Assembly: GCF_028554725.1 (NCBI RefSeq)
Contig: NC_071671.1
Location: 43,532,001-43,596,000, forward strand
Direction: 5' to 3'
Length of the DNA stretch: 64,000 nucleotides
Source of the DNA: Zeugodacus cucurbitae
Lineage: Eukaryota; Arthropoda; Insecta; Diptera; Tephritidae
The notes beneath the pieces are model-generated. The model was not told the DNA's origin. It made no database searches and saw nothing but the letters and a program-made list of their open reading frames with translations. Positions 10,501-18,896 of this stretch are shown here, one piece after another; position 1 is the stretch's first letter; each line of letters begins with the position of its first letter. The translations under genes were made by a program, and so were the position numbers.

Positions 10501-10804
10501 GTGTTGTTCGACGACATAGACATAGTCCAGCGAATAAAAAGACAGCGGCTACGCTGGCTGGGTCATGTTGTTCGAATGGATGAAAGTGCCCCAGCTCTGA
10601 AAGTTTTCGATGCAGTACCCGCTGGTGGAAGCCGAGGAAGAGGGAGACCTCCACTCCGGTGGAAGGACCAGGTGGAGAAGGACCTGTCTTCACTTGGTAT
10701 TACCAATTGGCGCCAAACCGCCAAAAGGAGAGATGCGTGGCGCACTGTTGTGGACTCGGCTATAACCGCGTAAGCGGTTTCTACGCCAGTTAAGAAGAAG
10801 AAGA
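7534..10804 (+). mobile_element. RTE-clade non-LTR retrotransposon, full length (copy C)
   Basis: A 3.27-kb element inserted in the BEL 3' LTR, with a 14-bp target duplication GTGTATGTCTATAT (7520-7533 and 10805-10818). It has about 270 bp of 5' UTR, one long intact ORF and a short 3' UTR ending in an AAG microsatellite (AAGAAGAAGAAGA), as is usual for RTE elements, rather than in poly(A). The excised LTR is restored to exactly 509 bp, which confirms the boundaries. It is the youngest insertion in the nest and may be active. Confidence 0.95.
7807..10773 (+). CDS. RTE endonuclease-reverse transcriptase (intact)
   Basis: A single ORF of 988 codons from the first in-frame ATG (7807). The open frame extends upstream to 7783, but only with non-ATG codons. 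The N-terminal AP-like endonuclease (about residues 20-260) has TWNVRTL, IQEMRWTG, LGDFNARVG, IDHVVIDG and IDSDHYL. The reverse transcriptase (about 440-760) has NKAAGADGLPAELF, YRGISLL, GFRPGKSTTDQ, VDFKAAFD, GFRQGDSLSCDFF and the catalytic YADD near residue 724. The C-terminus has the RTE-typical RLRWLGHVVRM and GRGRPPLRWKDQ. It nicks target DNA and copies its RNA onto the nick. All catalytic motifs look intact and the length is normal for the clade. Related sequences are often annotated as craniofacial development protein 2-like. Confidence 0.95.
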   Translation: MRNPPFDDDHGKRIKDYDLRACTWNVRTLNWEGASAQLVDVLVRVKADITAIQEMRWTGQGRKKVGPCDIYYSGHIKERKFGVGFVVGERLRRRVLAFTPVDERLATIRIKARFFNISLICAHAPTEEKDEVTKDTFYERLERTYERCPRHDVKIVLGDFNARVGKEGVFGTTVGKFSLHDETSPNGLRLIDFAGARNMVICSTRFQHKKIHQATWLSPDRITRNQIDHVVIDGRHVSSVFDVRTLRGPNIDSDHYLVAAKIRTRLCVEKRTRQQTQGRFDIEKLQSQPTAERFSTRLALLLSESTHQHLGIRELWDGISNSLRTAATETIGFRKSQKNSWYDEDCRLAVERKQTAYLAMLRSTATRAGWERYRELKREARRICRKRKKEAEMREYEELDKLADRGNARKFYEKIRRLTEGFKTGAHSCRTPSGDLVVDDQSILCLWREHFSSLLNGSESTTPGDGEPDSPIDDDGTDVPLPDREEIRIAITRLKNNKAAGADGLPAELFKHGGEELIRCMHQLLCEIWSEESMPDDWNLSVLCPIHKKGDPTICANYRGISLLNIAYKVLSSVLCERLKPTVNKLIGPYQCGFRPGKSTTDQIFTMRQILEKTREKRIDTHHLFVDFKAAFDSTKRSCLYAAMSEFGIPAKLIRLCKLTLSNTKSSVRIGKDLSEPFDTKRGFRQGDSLSCDFFNLMLEKIIRAAELNREGTIFYKSVQLLAYADDIDIIGNNTRAVSSAFSRLDKEAKRMGLVVNEDKTKYLLSSNKQSAHSRLGSHVTVDSHNFEVVDNFVYLGTSINNTNNVSLEIQRRITLANRCYYGLSRQLESKVLSRRTKTKLYKSLIIPVLLYGAEAWTVSTSDETALGVFERKVLRKIYGPLNIGNGEYRRRWNDELYVLFDDIDIVQRIKRQRLRWLGHVVRMDESAPALKVFDAVPAGGSRGRGRPPLRWKDQVEKDLSSLGITNWRQTAKRRDAWRTVVDSAITA

Positions 10805-11213
10805 GTGTATGTCTATATGTATATTTTATATGTTGCACGATAAGGGGTTATTTCAAATGCACACAAGCAATTGCCCCAATGTATTTTTATAACCAATAGG
10901 TTATCTTGTGCATACATATAAATATGTTTGTTTATTAATAGTTGAGTGCATGCATGTTGCATATAGATGCATGTGTGCCTCATATAAATGTATGTGTGTT
11001 GCATGTATGCGTGCAACATATAATGTATGCTTGTTGCATATTAATGCATATATGTTTATGTGTTTATTTATGTATACAAATTTATGTTTTATATGTAGCT
11101 CCTCGGATTTGCTAAGGCATAAAAGAATGCATGTTCAATGATATTTGAACATATTGCCGAGGGAAAGAAATTATTATATAAAATTAGTGGACTGTATCAA
11201 GTTTATAAATGTT

Positions 11214-12308
11214 CTACCGGTTTGGAATATTGACAATGATTGTATCAGCAAGATCCGTTTTACATTTATAACGGAAATATAGTATTAAAAGGCATAATAT
11301 TACAATTACTACTAACACTAATGATAGATGTCCGCTACGATTTCTTAAACTTAACTCACTTAATTTTAATTCGTTGTTGCTGATCGTCTCAATGGCTTCT
11401 CTTAGCTTCCTCTGGTCTTCGTTGTCGTCTATTTTATTTATTTGAAGAGTAGTTATGTGGTCTTCTGCAATTTCCTTTATGGTTGTCACGATCGGGTCCA
11501 GCTTTGGATTGATGTCGCTCTGCATTTTAAATATCTGCATGCCGATTAAAGTAATGCCTTCGAATCTTGCAGTACACCCAGCCTTGATTGAAAGAATCCC
11601 TTGTGCTGGAATCTCTAATATCTGCGTTTTGCCCTTTTGACAGTCTAAATGGATGGTGGAATTTTTGAATACTTTAAAGATCCAAGTATTTTCTTCAAAG
11701 AGTTCTGACCAAAATATTGATTTAGTCACTTCCTCATATTTACAGTTGGTGTGGCCGCTTTTTAATAACGCTGAAAGTTCGCATGTTTGATCTAAAGCAG
11801 GTTGCCATGGAGATTTGCCTTTGCATATTAAATGGTTGTTAAGGCTTTTTGTACACCTATTTAATTCTGCTTCTGACATCAAAAAATATGAATTGAGTCC
11901 AAAGTTGTAAACTAAAAATTCGTTTCTTAGTTTTGCTTTTAGAATTCTTCCATTATATTCATGTGGAATTACTATTAATTTGTATATTTCTGATGATTCA
12001 CTTTGTATTAAAGGTAGTTCTGCCTTTATGACTAATTTATTGTCCACAATTAATCCTCGTGTTTTCATCAAATTATACACATCTCTTAGTTGTGTGTTGG
12101 TTTGTTGTCCAGGTATTAACAACTTTGCTGGCAGCTTGTCTTTTATTAACATTAGTTCTGTTTGTAACTGTGTTGGAGTCAAAAGTGTTGGATTTATTCT
12201 TCCGTGGTTTAAATCTATCAGCAATTCTATTACTGCATTTTGTATTTTTTCACATTCGCTCATTAATATCGTGATTTGTGTCACTAACATTTGAAATTGG
12301 ATGGCCAT
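11214..12308 (-). CDS. Envelope-like C-terminal part, inner BEL element
   Basis: An open frame of 364 codons in the same frame as the pol-env ORF upstream, and separated from it by one in-frame TAA. It has cysteine-containing ectodomain-like sequence, then a strongly hydrophobic segment (about residues 328-345) and a short basic cytoplasmic tail, as in membrane-anchored envelope proteins of insect retroelements related to the baculovirus F protein. An ATG opens the piece, but it has no signal peptide, so separate expression as a surface protein is unlikely. It would act as a membrane glycoprotein only if made together with the upstream half. The last bases lie just inside the 3' LTR boundary. 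Confidence 0.75.
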   Translation of the reverse strand: MAIQFQMLVTQITILMSECEKIQNAVIELLIDLNHGRINPTLLTPTQLQTELMLIKDKLPAKLLIPGQQTNTQLRDVYNLMKTRGLIVDNKLVIKAELPLIQSESSEIYKLIVIPHEYNGRILKAKLRNEFLVYNFGLNSYFLMSEAELNRCTKSLNNHLICKGKSPWQPALDQTCELSALLKSGHTNCKYEEVTKSIFWSELFEENTWIFKVFKNSTIHLDCQKGKTQILEIPAQGILSIKAGCTARFEGITLIGMQIFKMQSDINPKLDPIVTTIKEIAEDHITTLQINKIDDNEDQRKLREAIETISNNELKLSELSLRNRSGHLSLVLVVIVILCLLILYFRYKCKTDLADTIIVNIPNR

Positions 12309-12368
12309 TTTGTCACGGTTTATGTCCTTTATAATATCGGATTGATATTTATATATTTGTGTTTGGAT

Positions 12369-15300
12369 TTAAAAAAACTGTGAGTTGACTTCATCTAAAT
12401 TTTTATGTATTATGTTTGCAGTAGAGTTAATTAAGGAGATTTGAGATTTTAATCTGTCCTTAATTTGATGTTGATTAGCAAGTAATGTTTTGAAATTACT
12501 TTCTATTACTTCTTGGTCGTCTGTGTCCATTAACCCGAACAGCATGTTATAAATAGATCCAACCCATTCTAATGGAGCTCTTTTACGTCTTTTATTATTT
12601 ACAATCAAATCATGATTGTGACTTAAATCTTCGTAGCGTTTTCCTAGTGATAAGGAGATGACTTTGCAAGCCTCTTCAAACTCAGATAAATGCTGGCAAT
12701 GATCTTTTATTCTAATAATGCAATTTGGCAACAAATTATATTGTTCGAAATATGCATCAAGATCATAATATATGAGTAAATCCCAAGTAGATGTTATAAC
12801 GTCCAATTTGCCTAGTGAGTCCATGTAAATTGTAGTATTTTTAGGAATGTGGCTCAATGTTGCACTGTTTTCTTGGGAAATGTGTATATTAATACCAAGA
12901 GAAGTTGTTGCCATGTACAGGAACATTAAGATCAAGAGTGCAAACTTACTTATAGGTTGCTTCATCTTAGGTGTGGTTGTAATTGCAGAAGTTCTTACTT
13001 CGTTACTTTCTTCATTATTGTCTGCTTTCGTAATAAGTGGACATAATTTGTGAATTGGTCTTTTCAATGTGTTGTTGGAAAGCTTTAACGTCACAACTCG
13101 AACACGACCATCACTTCCTGGATGCGTTTCTATAACCTTTCCAAGAGGCCACTTGGTAGGTTGTGTATTTTCATCTTTTACAATGACAATATCTCCTTCT
13201 TTAATATTGTTTGCAGGAATTTTCCACTTATTTCTTTGTTGGAGTGTATGTAAATACTCATCTTTCCATTGATTCCAAAAATCTCGATGATTTTTTTGCG
13301 TTAATTTCCATTTATTTAACGAGGAAATGTTTACATCTGTACCCGAAGAGGGGGTAGATAGTATTGGTTTTCCTATCAAAAAGTGTCCTGGTGTTAACGC
13401 ATCTATTCCATTATCATCGTTTATGGCATATAATGGACGCGAATTTAACGAAGCTTCTATTTGTGCTAAAACTGTTGACATTTCTTCAAAAGTTAGCTTA
13501 GTGTCTCCAACCGCTCTTTTTAAGTGGTACTTCATTCCTTTGACTCCTGCTTCCCACATTCCTCCAAAATGTGGGCCTGCCGGGGGAGAAAAATGCCAAG
13601 ATATTTGTTCATTCGCCAGAATTGATGACACTTCATTGTTGTTCTTCACTGCATCTTTGAATTCCTTATCAATACATCTGCTGGCTCCAACAAAATTTGT
13701 TCCATTATCGGAGTACATGTGAAGACTCTTTCCCCTTCTGGCAAAAAATCTTCTTAACGCTGCTAGAAAAGCTTCAGTTGATAAATCGCTTACAGCTTCT
13801 AGATGTATCGCTTTGGTTGAAAGACATACAAATACTGCAACATATCCTTTAAATGATTTCTGTCCACGGCTTTTAGAGCATCTCATCTGAAAGTGTCCAG
13901 CATAGTCAACTCCGGCGTAGGTAAAAGGACTTGATGGTGATACTCTGAATTCTGGTAAGTTACCCATCATTTGAGTTGCTGTGATTTGGTTATATCGTAT
14001 ACATTTGCAACATTTTCTTATACAACTTTTTATTGCATTTTTTAAACCTATAATCCAGTATTGTCTCCGTATTATTGCTTCTGTTAACCTATTTCCACCA
14101 TGTATAGTGGAATGGTGAGCATCTTTAATTATTAGAGAACTCAAATAGGATTTACATAGAATTATAGGATGCTTTTTGTCATACGATAACTCTGCGTTTG
14201 TTAGTCTTCCTCCAACTCTCATAATGCCATTTTTCGACAATTTGTTCATTTCATCTTTGAATAATTGCTTTTGAGTTTCTCGAATGATTAAATTTCTAGC
14301 TGCTTGGAGTTCGTCTGCAGATAAATTTATAGTTTGATGATTTTTGTGTTTTTTACCGAATCGAAGTATATATGCTACTACTCTTTGTAGTTTCAACCAA
14401 CTAGAATATCTGCTTAGTAAATTTTCCATAAATTGAGTTTGGTTCTTTGATGTCAATAATATTCTTGCTGAATCGCTTGTGTTTACTATTGGCCATTGAC
14501 TCTCAGATAATTGAAGCCATTTTGGCCCATACCACCAGATGTCTATATTCAATATTTTTTCTACGGGAATTCTTCTTGATGCCACATCCGCTGGGTTGTC
14601 TTTAGAGCTTACATGTTTCCACTTTACTTGTGAAGTAAGCTGTTTGATGTCTTCAACTCGATTTCTTATAAATTTGTCCTTGTTCTTTAAATTTTCAATC
14701 CAAGCTAAGGTTATTGTTGAATCGCTCCATGCATAGATTGTATGACTAATAGTAATTGTTTTCACCACTTTGTTGATTAACTTAGATAATAGGTGTGCTG
14801 CGCAAAGTTCTAATTTCGGAATTGTTTTCCGATTTTTTAGCGGGTTTACTTTTGTTTTTGCTGTTAAAAGTTTAACATTGTTCCCTTTTTTTATATATAT
14901 TACTGCGGCATAAGCTCTTTCTGAAGCATCACAGAACCCATGTATTTGAATCTGGGAATCCATATAAGTTCCTATCCATCGTGGAATCCGAACGTTTTCT
15001 ATTAAGTTCAAATTTTCTATGAACTGCATCCATTCTTTTTGTAGATCTTCTGATAGTAGGTTATCCCAGCTGGATTGCAGAGACCAAAGTTTTTGGATAT
15101 ATAACTTTGCAACTACAATTATGGGAGAGAGCCAGCCCAGTGGATCAAATATTTGAGCAAGTTGAGAAAGAACACTCCTTTTTGTTATACTTTTAGAGTT
15201 TTTAATATTAATTTTAAATTGGAATTGATCTTTCTGTGGGTCCCAATGCAGTCCAAGTGCTTTTACCGCTTCATTTTCCTTTATTTGAATTATTTCATTA

Positions 15301-17093
15301 TCTCCAGTATTAGAAATGTTTTCAGTGATACTGTTATGATTTGATAACCATTTCCTGAGATGAAGTCCAAACTCTTGAAGGTGTTTGCTGATATTTCGCT
15401 GTATATATTCACACTCTTGTACTGAATCTGTTCCTGTCATAAGGTCATCCATGTAAAAGTCTTCTTTTATTATTTTTTGTAACTTTTTATTTGGACACTT
15501 ATTAGCGATTTCAATTAAAGTACGAACTGCTAGATATGGTGCTGATGCGGTTCCGTATGTTACTGTTGTTAGCTCATATTCATCCATTTTTTGCATATTA
15601 TTTTCACGCCATACAATCCTGTGATATTCTTGATCCTTTTTTGCTATTTTAATTTGCCTGAACATTTTTTCTACGTCTGCAGTGATAACAATTTCCCAAA
15701 GCCTCCATTTGAGTATGATATCGAATATGTCTCTTTGTAGTTTGGGTCCTGTACACATAATATCATTAAGGCTTCTACCATTGGATGTTTTTGCTGATGC
15801 ATCAAAAACTACTCGAAGTTTTGTTGTTATATTATTTTCTTTTATAACCGCTTGATGAGGTAAATAATATTTACCTTTTTGATTCTCATCAACTTTTCTC
15901 ATATGTCCAAGGTCTATATATTCTTTGATGAATTTATTGTATTCTTCTTTGAGTTTATTATTGCTCTTGAATTTATTTTCCATTGATATTAGACGCGCTA
16001 CTGCTTGTTTACGCGATTCTCCTAGTTCTTTTTCTTTTTTGAATGGAATTTCCACAATAAATCTGCCATCTGCATCTCTTTTGGTAGTTTCTTCGAACTG
16101 CTTTAAGGTGGTGTCATCTTCCTTTATATCTTCACAAGTTGATATGTCTTCGAGTTTCCAAAATCGTTCCAAATTAGTTACCGCTGTCGTTATTTTGCCG
16201 GTAACTTTTTCCTTTATTATGCCAGATAATATCCAGCCGAATTTTGTAGCTTGGCCAAGAACACCGTGATCTTTTTTAATTCCGCTTTCAATTATACTGC
16301 TAAATACATCTCCACCAATTACCATATCAATTCTGTCTGATTTGTTGAATAACGGATCAGCAAGCGTATATTTTTCCCATATTTTGAAGTTGTAATTAAA
16401 TGAGAGATCCGGCTGCGCGCTGGTTAAAATTGGTAAAACTACGGCATTTACCTTTTCTTTATGATTACTTAAAAATCTTGGTTTAATTTCAACCTCAATT
16501 GTAGCTTTTGATTCGCCTACTACAGCGTCACTTAAACCATATAGTTTTGTTTTTGTTTTCATCCTCGGCAACTTTAATATCTGTGCTGCTTCTTCGGATA
16601 TTGTGGTTATTTGCGATCCTTGATCTATAAGAGCGAGTAGTAATATATAATCTCCACCTGCTGTCTTTGCTCTTACTTGAGCTGTGGCTAGAATAACCGC
16701 TTGTGAAGTAGTTTTTGTGGACATAGCTTTTTTGCTCTCCTCGGTTTCGTTATGTAAAATGTCATGATGGTTTCTAGAACATCTCTTGCAATTGATTTTG
16801 CTGTAGCAAATTTCTGCCCATTTATGATTTAGGCACCTGTGGCAGATTTTGTTGTCTTTTACATATTTAAGCCTATCATTAGTTGATATACTTCTAAATC
16901 TTTTGCATTGCGCTAATGTGTGACCAACAATTTTACAATAGACACACATCTGTTTGTTTTGTTGTCTTGGGTAAGTCACTGTGTCGTTGGCCTTGAACAT
17001 ATGCTGTTTACGATGGCTGTAAACTTGTTCTTTATCAGCTACTGCTTTCAATGTTTGAAAGTGTTGATCCAAAAAATCTCTTATATCGGACAA
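12369..17093 (-). CDS. BEL/Pao pol polyprotein fused to the N-terminal half of env
   Basis: An open frame of 1574 codons with no ATG at its start, continuing the gag frame after a single TAG. In order it has zinc knuckles (residues 50-109; CVYCKIVGHTLAQC), an aspartic protease (DQGS at 157-160, the usual BEL form), reverse transcriptase (VVFDASAK, catalytic YMDD near 548), RNase H (FCDASERAYAA near 720), and an integrase with an HHCC zinc-binding region (HSTIHGGN near 992) and catalytic blocks YSDNGTNFVG (near 1127) and GPHFGGMWEAG (near 1172). After the integrase tail comes a hydrophobic signal-like segment (LLILMFLYMATT) and an envelope-like ectodomain with a basic cleavage-type site RRKR (about 1502-1505) next to a hydrophobic fusion-peptide-like stretch. 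The frame stops within env. Confidence 0.93.
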   Translation of the reverse strand: MSDIRDFLDQHFQTLKAVADKEQVYSHRKQHMFKANDTVTYPRQQNKQMCVYCKIVGHTLAQCKRFRSISTNDRLKYVKDNKICHRCLNHKWAEICYSKINCKRCSRNHHDILHNETEESKKAMSTKTTSQAVILATAQVRAKTAGGDYILLLALIDQGSQITTISEEAAQILKLPRMKTKTKLYGLSDAVVGESKATIEVEIKPRFLSNHKEKVNAVVLPILTSAQPDLSFNYNFKIWEKYTLADPLFNKSDRIDMVIGGDVFSSIIESGIKKDHGVLGQATKFGWILSGIIKEKVTGKITTAVTNLERFWKLEDISTCEDIKEDDTTLKQFEETTKRDADGRFIVEIPFKKEKELGESRKQAVARLISMENKFKSNNKLKEEYNKFIKEYIDLGHMRKVDENQKGKYYLPHQAVIKENNITTKLRVVFDASAKTSNGRSLNDIMCTGPKLQRDIFDIILKWRLWEIVITADVEKMFRQIKIAKKDQEYHRIVWRENNMQKMDEYELTTVTYGTASAPYLAVRTLIEIANKCPNKKLQKIIKEDFYMDDLMTGTDSVQECEYIQRNISKHLQEFGLHLRKWLSNHNSITENISNTGDNEIIQIKENEAVKALGLHWDPQKDQFQFKINIKNSKSITKRSVLSQLAQIFDPLGWLSPIIVVAKLYIQKLWSLQSSWDNLLSEDLQKEWMQFIENLNLIENVRIPRWIGTYMDSQIQIHGFCDASERAYAAVIYIKKGNNVKLLTAKTKVNPLKNRKTIPKLELCAAHLLSKLINKVVKTITISHTIYAWSDSTITLAWIENLKNKDKFIRNRVEDIKQLTSQVKWKHVSSKDNPADVASRRIPVEKILNIDIWWYGPKWLQLSESQWPIVNTSDSARILLTSKNQTQFMENLLSRYSSWLKLQRVVAYILRFGKKHKNHQTINLSADELQAARNLIIRETQKQLFKDEMNKLSKNGIMRVGGRLTNAELSYDKKHPIILCKSYLSSLIIKDAHHSTIHGGNRLTEAIIRRQYWIIGLKNAIKSCIRKCCKCIRYNQITATQMMGNLPEFRVSPSSPFTYAGVDYAGHFQMRCSKSRGQKSFKGYVAVFVCLSTKAIHLEAVSDLSTEAFLAALRRFFARRGKSLHMYSDNGTNFVGASRCIDKEFKDAVKNNNEVSSILANEQISWHFSPPAGPHFGGMWEAGVKGMKYHLKRAVGDTKLTFEEMSTVLAQIEASLNSRPLYAINDDNGIDALTPGHFLIGKPILSTPSSGTDVNISSLNKWKLTQKNHRDFWNQWKDEYLHTLQQRNKWKIPANNIKEGDIVIVKDENTQPTKWPLGKVIETHPGSDGRVRVVTLKLSNNTLKRPIHKLCPLITKADNNEESNEVRTSAITTTPKMKQPISKFALLILMFLYMATTSLGINIHISQENSATLSHIPKNTTIYMDSLGKLDVITSTWDLLIYYDLDAYFEQYNLLPNCIIRIKDHCQHLSEFEEACKVISLSLGKRYEDLSHNHDLIVNNKRRKRAPLEWVGSIYNMLFGLMDTDDQEVIESNFKTLLANQHQIKDRLKSQISLINSTANIIHKNLDEVNSQFF

Positions 17094-17111
17094 TTGTTGT
17101 ATTTCTCTCGT

Positions 17112-18191
17112 CTATTTTACTGTTTGCTCGTATAATTTTAGTCCTTCTTTGTCTAATTTACGGACAATAATACGTGCAATAAAGGGATCAGCTTCTTCAG
17201 TACTTATTCCTAGTGACTCTATTGCGTTAAGACACTCATTCGTAGTATCTAGTAATTGTCTTACGCTTTCAGCATTGTCACTATTTATATTTGGTTGATC
17301 CAATATTCTGTCCCACTGTGTTGTGAACAGAATTCTTTTATTGTCATACCTTTGCTTAAGTAGACTCCATGCTGCTTCATAATTTCTAGTTGAAACTTGC
17401 AGATGTTGTATTAATCGCGCAGCTTCGCCTTTTAACGAAAGACGAAGACGTAGCATTTTTTCTGAGCTTGATAACTGCTCGTTATTATGTACCATATCTT
17501 GGAACACGTTATAAAAGTTTGCCCATTCTTTGACATCGCCATAGAAGGCTGGAATCTTTAATTTTTCTAATTCCAAGTTAGGGCGGTAAGAAATGTTAGG
17601 CTGCTCTTTTTGTAGTTTTATTTCATAATTTGGCAGCTCTTCATAATATTCGTCACGTACTTTTTCGTATAATATTTCAATTTCTTCATTGAAATCTAAT
17701 TTATTTTTCATATTTTCAATATCGTTGTATATTGATTCCAAATGTTTTATTTGATGATTCTTTATGGTTAATTCTAAACTTAGATTTTCCATTTTGTTTC
17801 TGAACGTTTCAATTTTTCTCATGAAGTTGGACGTTTTTCGATCCAGATCAAGGTACTTCGCTTGTACTTGAACTACTTCAATTGTTTTTTCTTTTTCTAT
17901 TAAAGACATGTCTTCTGCATTACCCATTTTTAAAGCAGTGACAATGTCTTCTATTTTAGTAATGGTGTTGTTGTAGACTTCTTTTATGAAGTAGTCTTCC
18001 ATACCAATACCATCTGCCATCAGTTTTTCATGATTGGCATCGAACTCTTTCTGGTATTTCCCAAGAGTTTTGATGACATCTTCCACTTTTTGCTTCCTAA
18101 GTGGTTTTCCTGTTATAGTGTTGGCAGTGTACAACACTTTTTCGGACAAATCTGCTTGGGCTTCTAGAATTTTTTTTCTATTTATCCCCAT
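17112..18191 (-). CDS. BEL/Pao gag
   Basis: An ATG-started ORF of 359 codons ending in TAG. The C-terminal half has the conserved insect BEL gag block (LEKLKIPAFYGDVKEWANFY, LRLRLSLKGEAARLI, AAWSLLKQRYD). The N-terminal half is charged and predicted to be coiled coil. The frame is the same as pol, and only the TAG separates them. In most BEL elements gag and pol are one ORF, so this stop is either a mutation or a readthrough site. The protein would form the capsid. Confidence 0.92.
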   Translation of the reverse strand: MGINRKKILEAQADLSEKVLYTANTITGKPLRKQKVEDVIKTLGKYQKEFDANHEKLMADGIGMEDYFIKEVYNNTITKIEDIVTALKMGNAEDMSLIEKEKTIEVVQVQAKYLDLDRKTSNFMRKIETFRNKMENLSLELTIKNHQIKHLESIYNDIENMKNKLDFNEEIEILYEKVRDEYYEELPNYEIKLQKEQPNISYRPNLELEKLKIPAFYGDVKEWANFYNVFQDMVHNNEQLSSSEKMLRLRLSLKGEAARLIQHLQVSTRNYEAAWSLLKQRYDNKRILFTTQWDRILDQPNINSDNAESVRQLLDTTNECLNAIESLGISTEEADPFIARIIVRKLDKEGLKLYEQTVK

Positions 18192-18365
18192 TTTGATTAC
18201 TTTTCCTCTTCTCCTATATGAGTAACTGCTTGGTTTTCTCCGGAAATATAGACCCGTCTTACAATTATTGTTTTTATGTTTAAGGATTTTTCTTTTTTCC
18301 TTTTTAATTTTGCCTGTATTTTTATAAATAGCAGGGCTTTTTTAATTTGGCTGAGCTCTTTTATA

Positions 18366-18380
18366 GGCTCGATAGGACCA
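18366..18380 (-). promoter_or_regulatory. Primer-binding site of the inner BEL element
   Basis: Two bases inside the 5' LTR, the sense strand reads TGGTCCTATCGAGCC. It begins with TGG, as needed to pair with the CCA end of a tRNA. I did not identify the tRNA. Confidence 0.65.
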
Positions 18381-18382
18381 AA

Positions 18383-18891
18383 TATTAAGACTAGCTGTGT
18401 CAAATATTTCTTACCGCTGGTGGGGGAAAATAAGTGATAGTCTAGCCTTATTGAGAAATTATTTCATTCTAGTTTTATTTTGGTTTTTTACTTACTTATA
18501 TACAAATTTTAGAATTATCTTAAGAACTAATTATATGTGTATGTGTGTATGTCTATATGTATATTTTATATGTTGCACGATAAGGGGTTATTTCAAATGC
18601 ACACAAGCAATTGCCCCAATGTATTTTTATAACCAATAGGTTATCTTGTGCATACATATAAATATGTTTGTTTATTAATAGTTGAGTGCATGCATGTTGC
18701 ATATAGATGCATGCGTGCCTCATATAAATGTATGTGTGTTGCATGTATGCGTGCAACATATAATGTATGCTTGTTGCATATTAATGCATATATGTTTATG
18801 TGTTTATTTATGTATACAAATTTATGTTTTATATGTAGCTCCTCGGATTTGCTAAGGCATAAAAGAATGCACGTTCAATGATATTTGAACA
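18383..18891 (-). repeat. 5' LTR of the inner BEL/Pao element (intact)
   Basis: 509 bp, matching the split LTR at 7358-11151 with about 2 differences. In sense orientation it begins TGTTCAAATATC and ends GTCTTAATA. It is flanked on the outside by ACGTG, the target duplication. It would hold the promoter and polyadenylation signals of the element. Confidence 0.95.
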
Positions 18892-18896
18892 ACGTG

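Larger units (their letters stand above)
7358..11151 (-). repeat. 3' LTR of the inner BEL/Pao element, split by an RTE insertion
   Basis: The LTR is in two pieces, 7358-7533 and 10819-11151, separated by the RTE copy and its duplicated target. Together they make exactly 509 bp, the same as the intact LTR at 18383-18891. I count about 2 differences between the two LTRs. It contains tandem-like GCATG/TTGCATA motifs. The outer flank is the 5-bp duplication ACGTG (7353-7357, matched at 18892-18896). Confidence 0.95.
7358..18891 (-). mobile_element. Inner BEL/Pao LTR retrotransposon with env (roo-like)
   Basis: An element on the minus strand with two near-identical 509-bp LTRs and a 5-bp target duplication (ACGTG). 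It has a primer-binding site, gag, a protease-RT-RNase H-integrase pol, and an envelope-like region, all in one reading frame apart from a TAG after gag and a TAA within env. The order and the env in the same frame resemble the Drosophila roo lineage. The nearly identical LTRs mark a recent insertion. It sits in the last codons of the Jockey ORF2. Confidence 0.93.

Noticed and set aside
10908..11141. 77-codon ORF repeated at 18648-18881
   Set aside because: It lies in the BEL LTR, duplicated because LTRs are duplicated. It consists of GCATG/TTGCATA low-complexity sequence.
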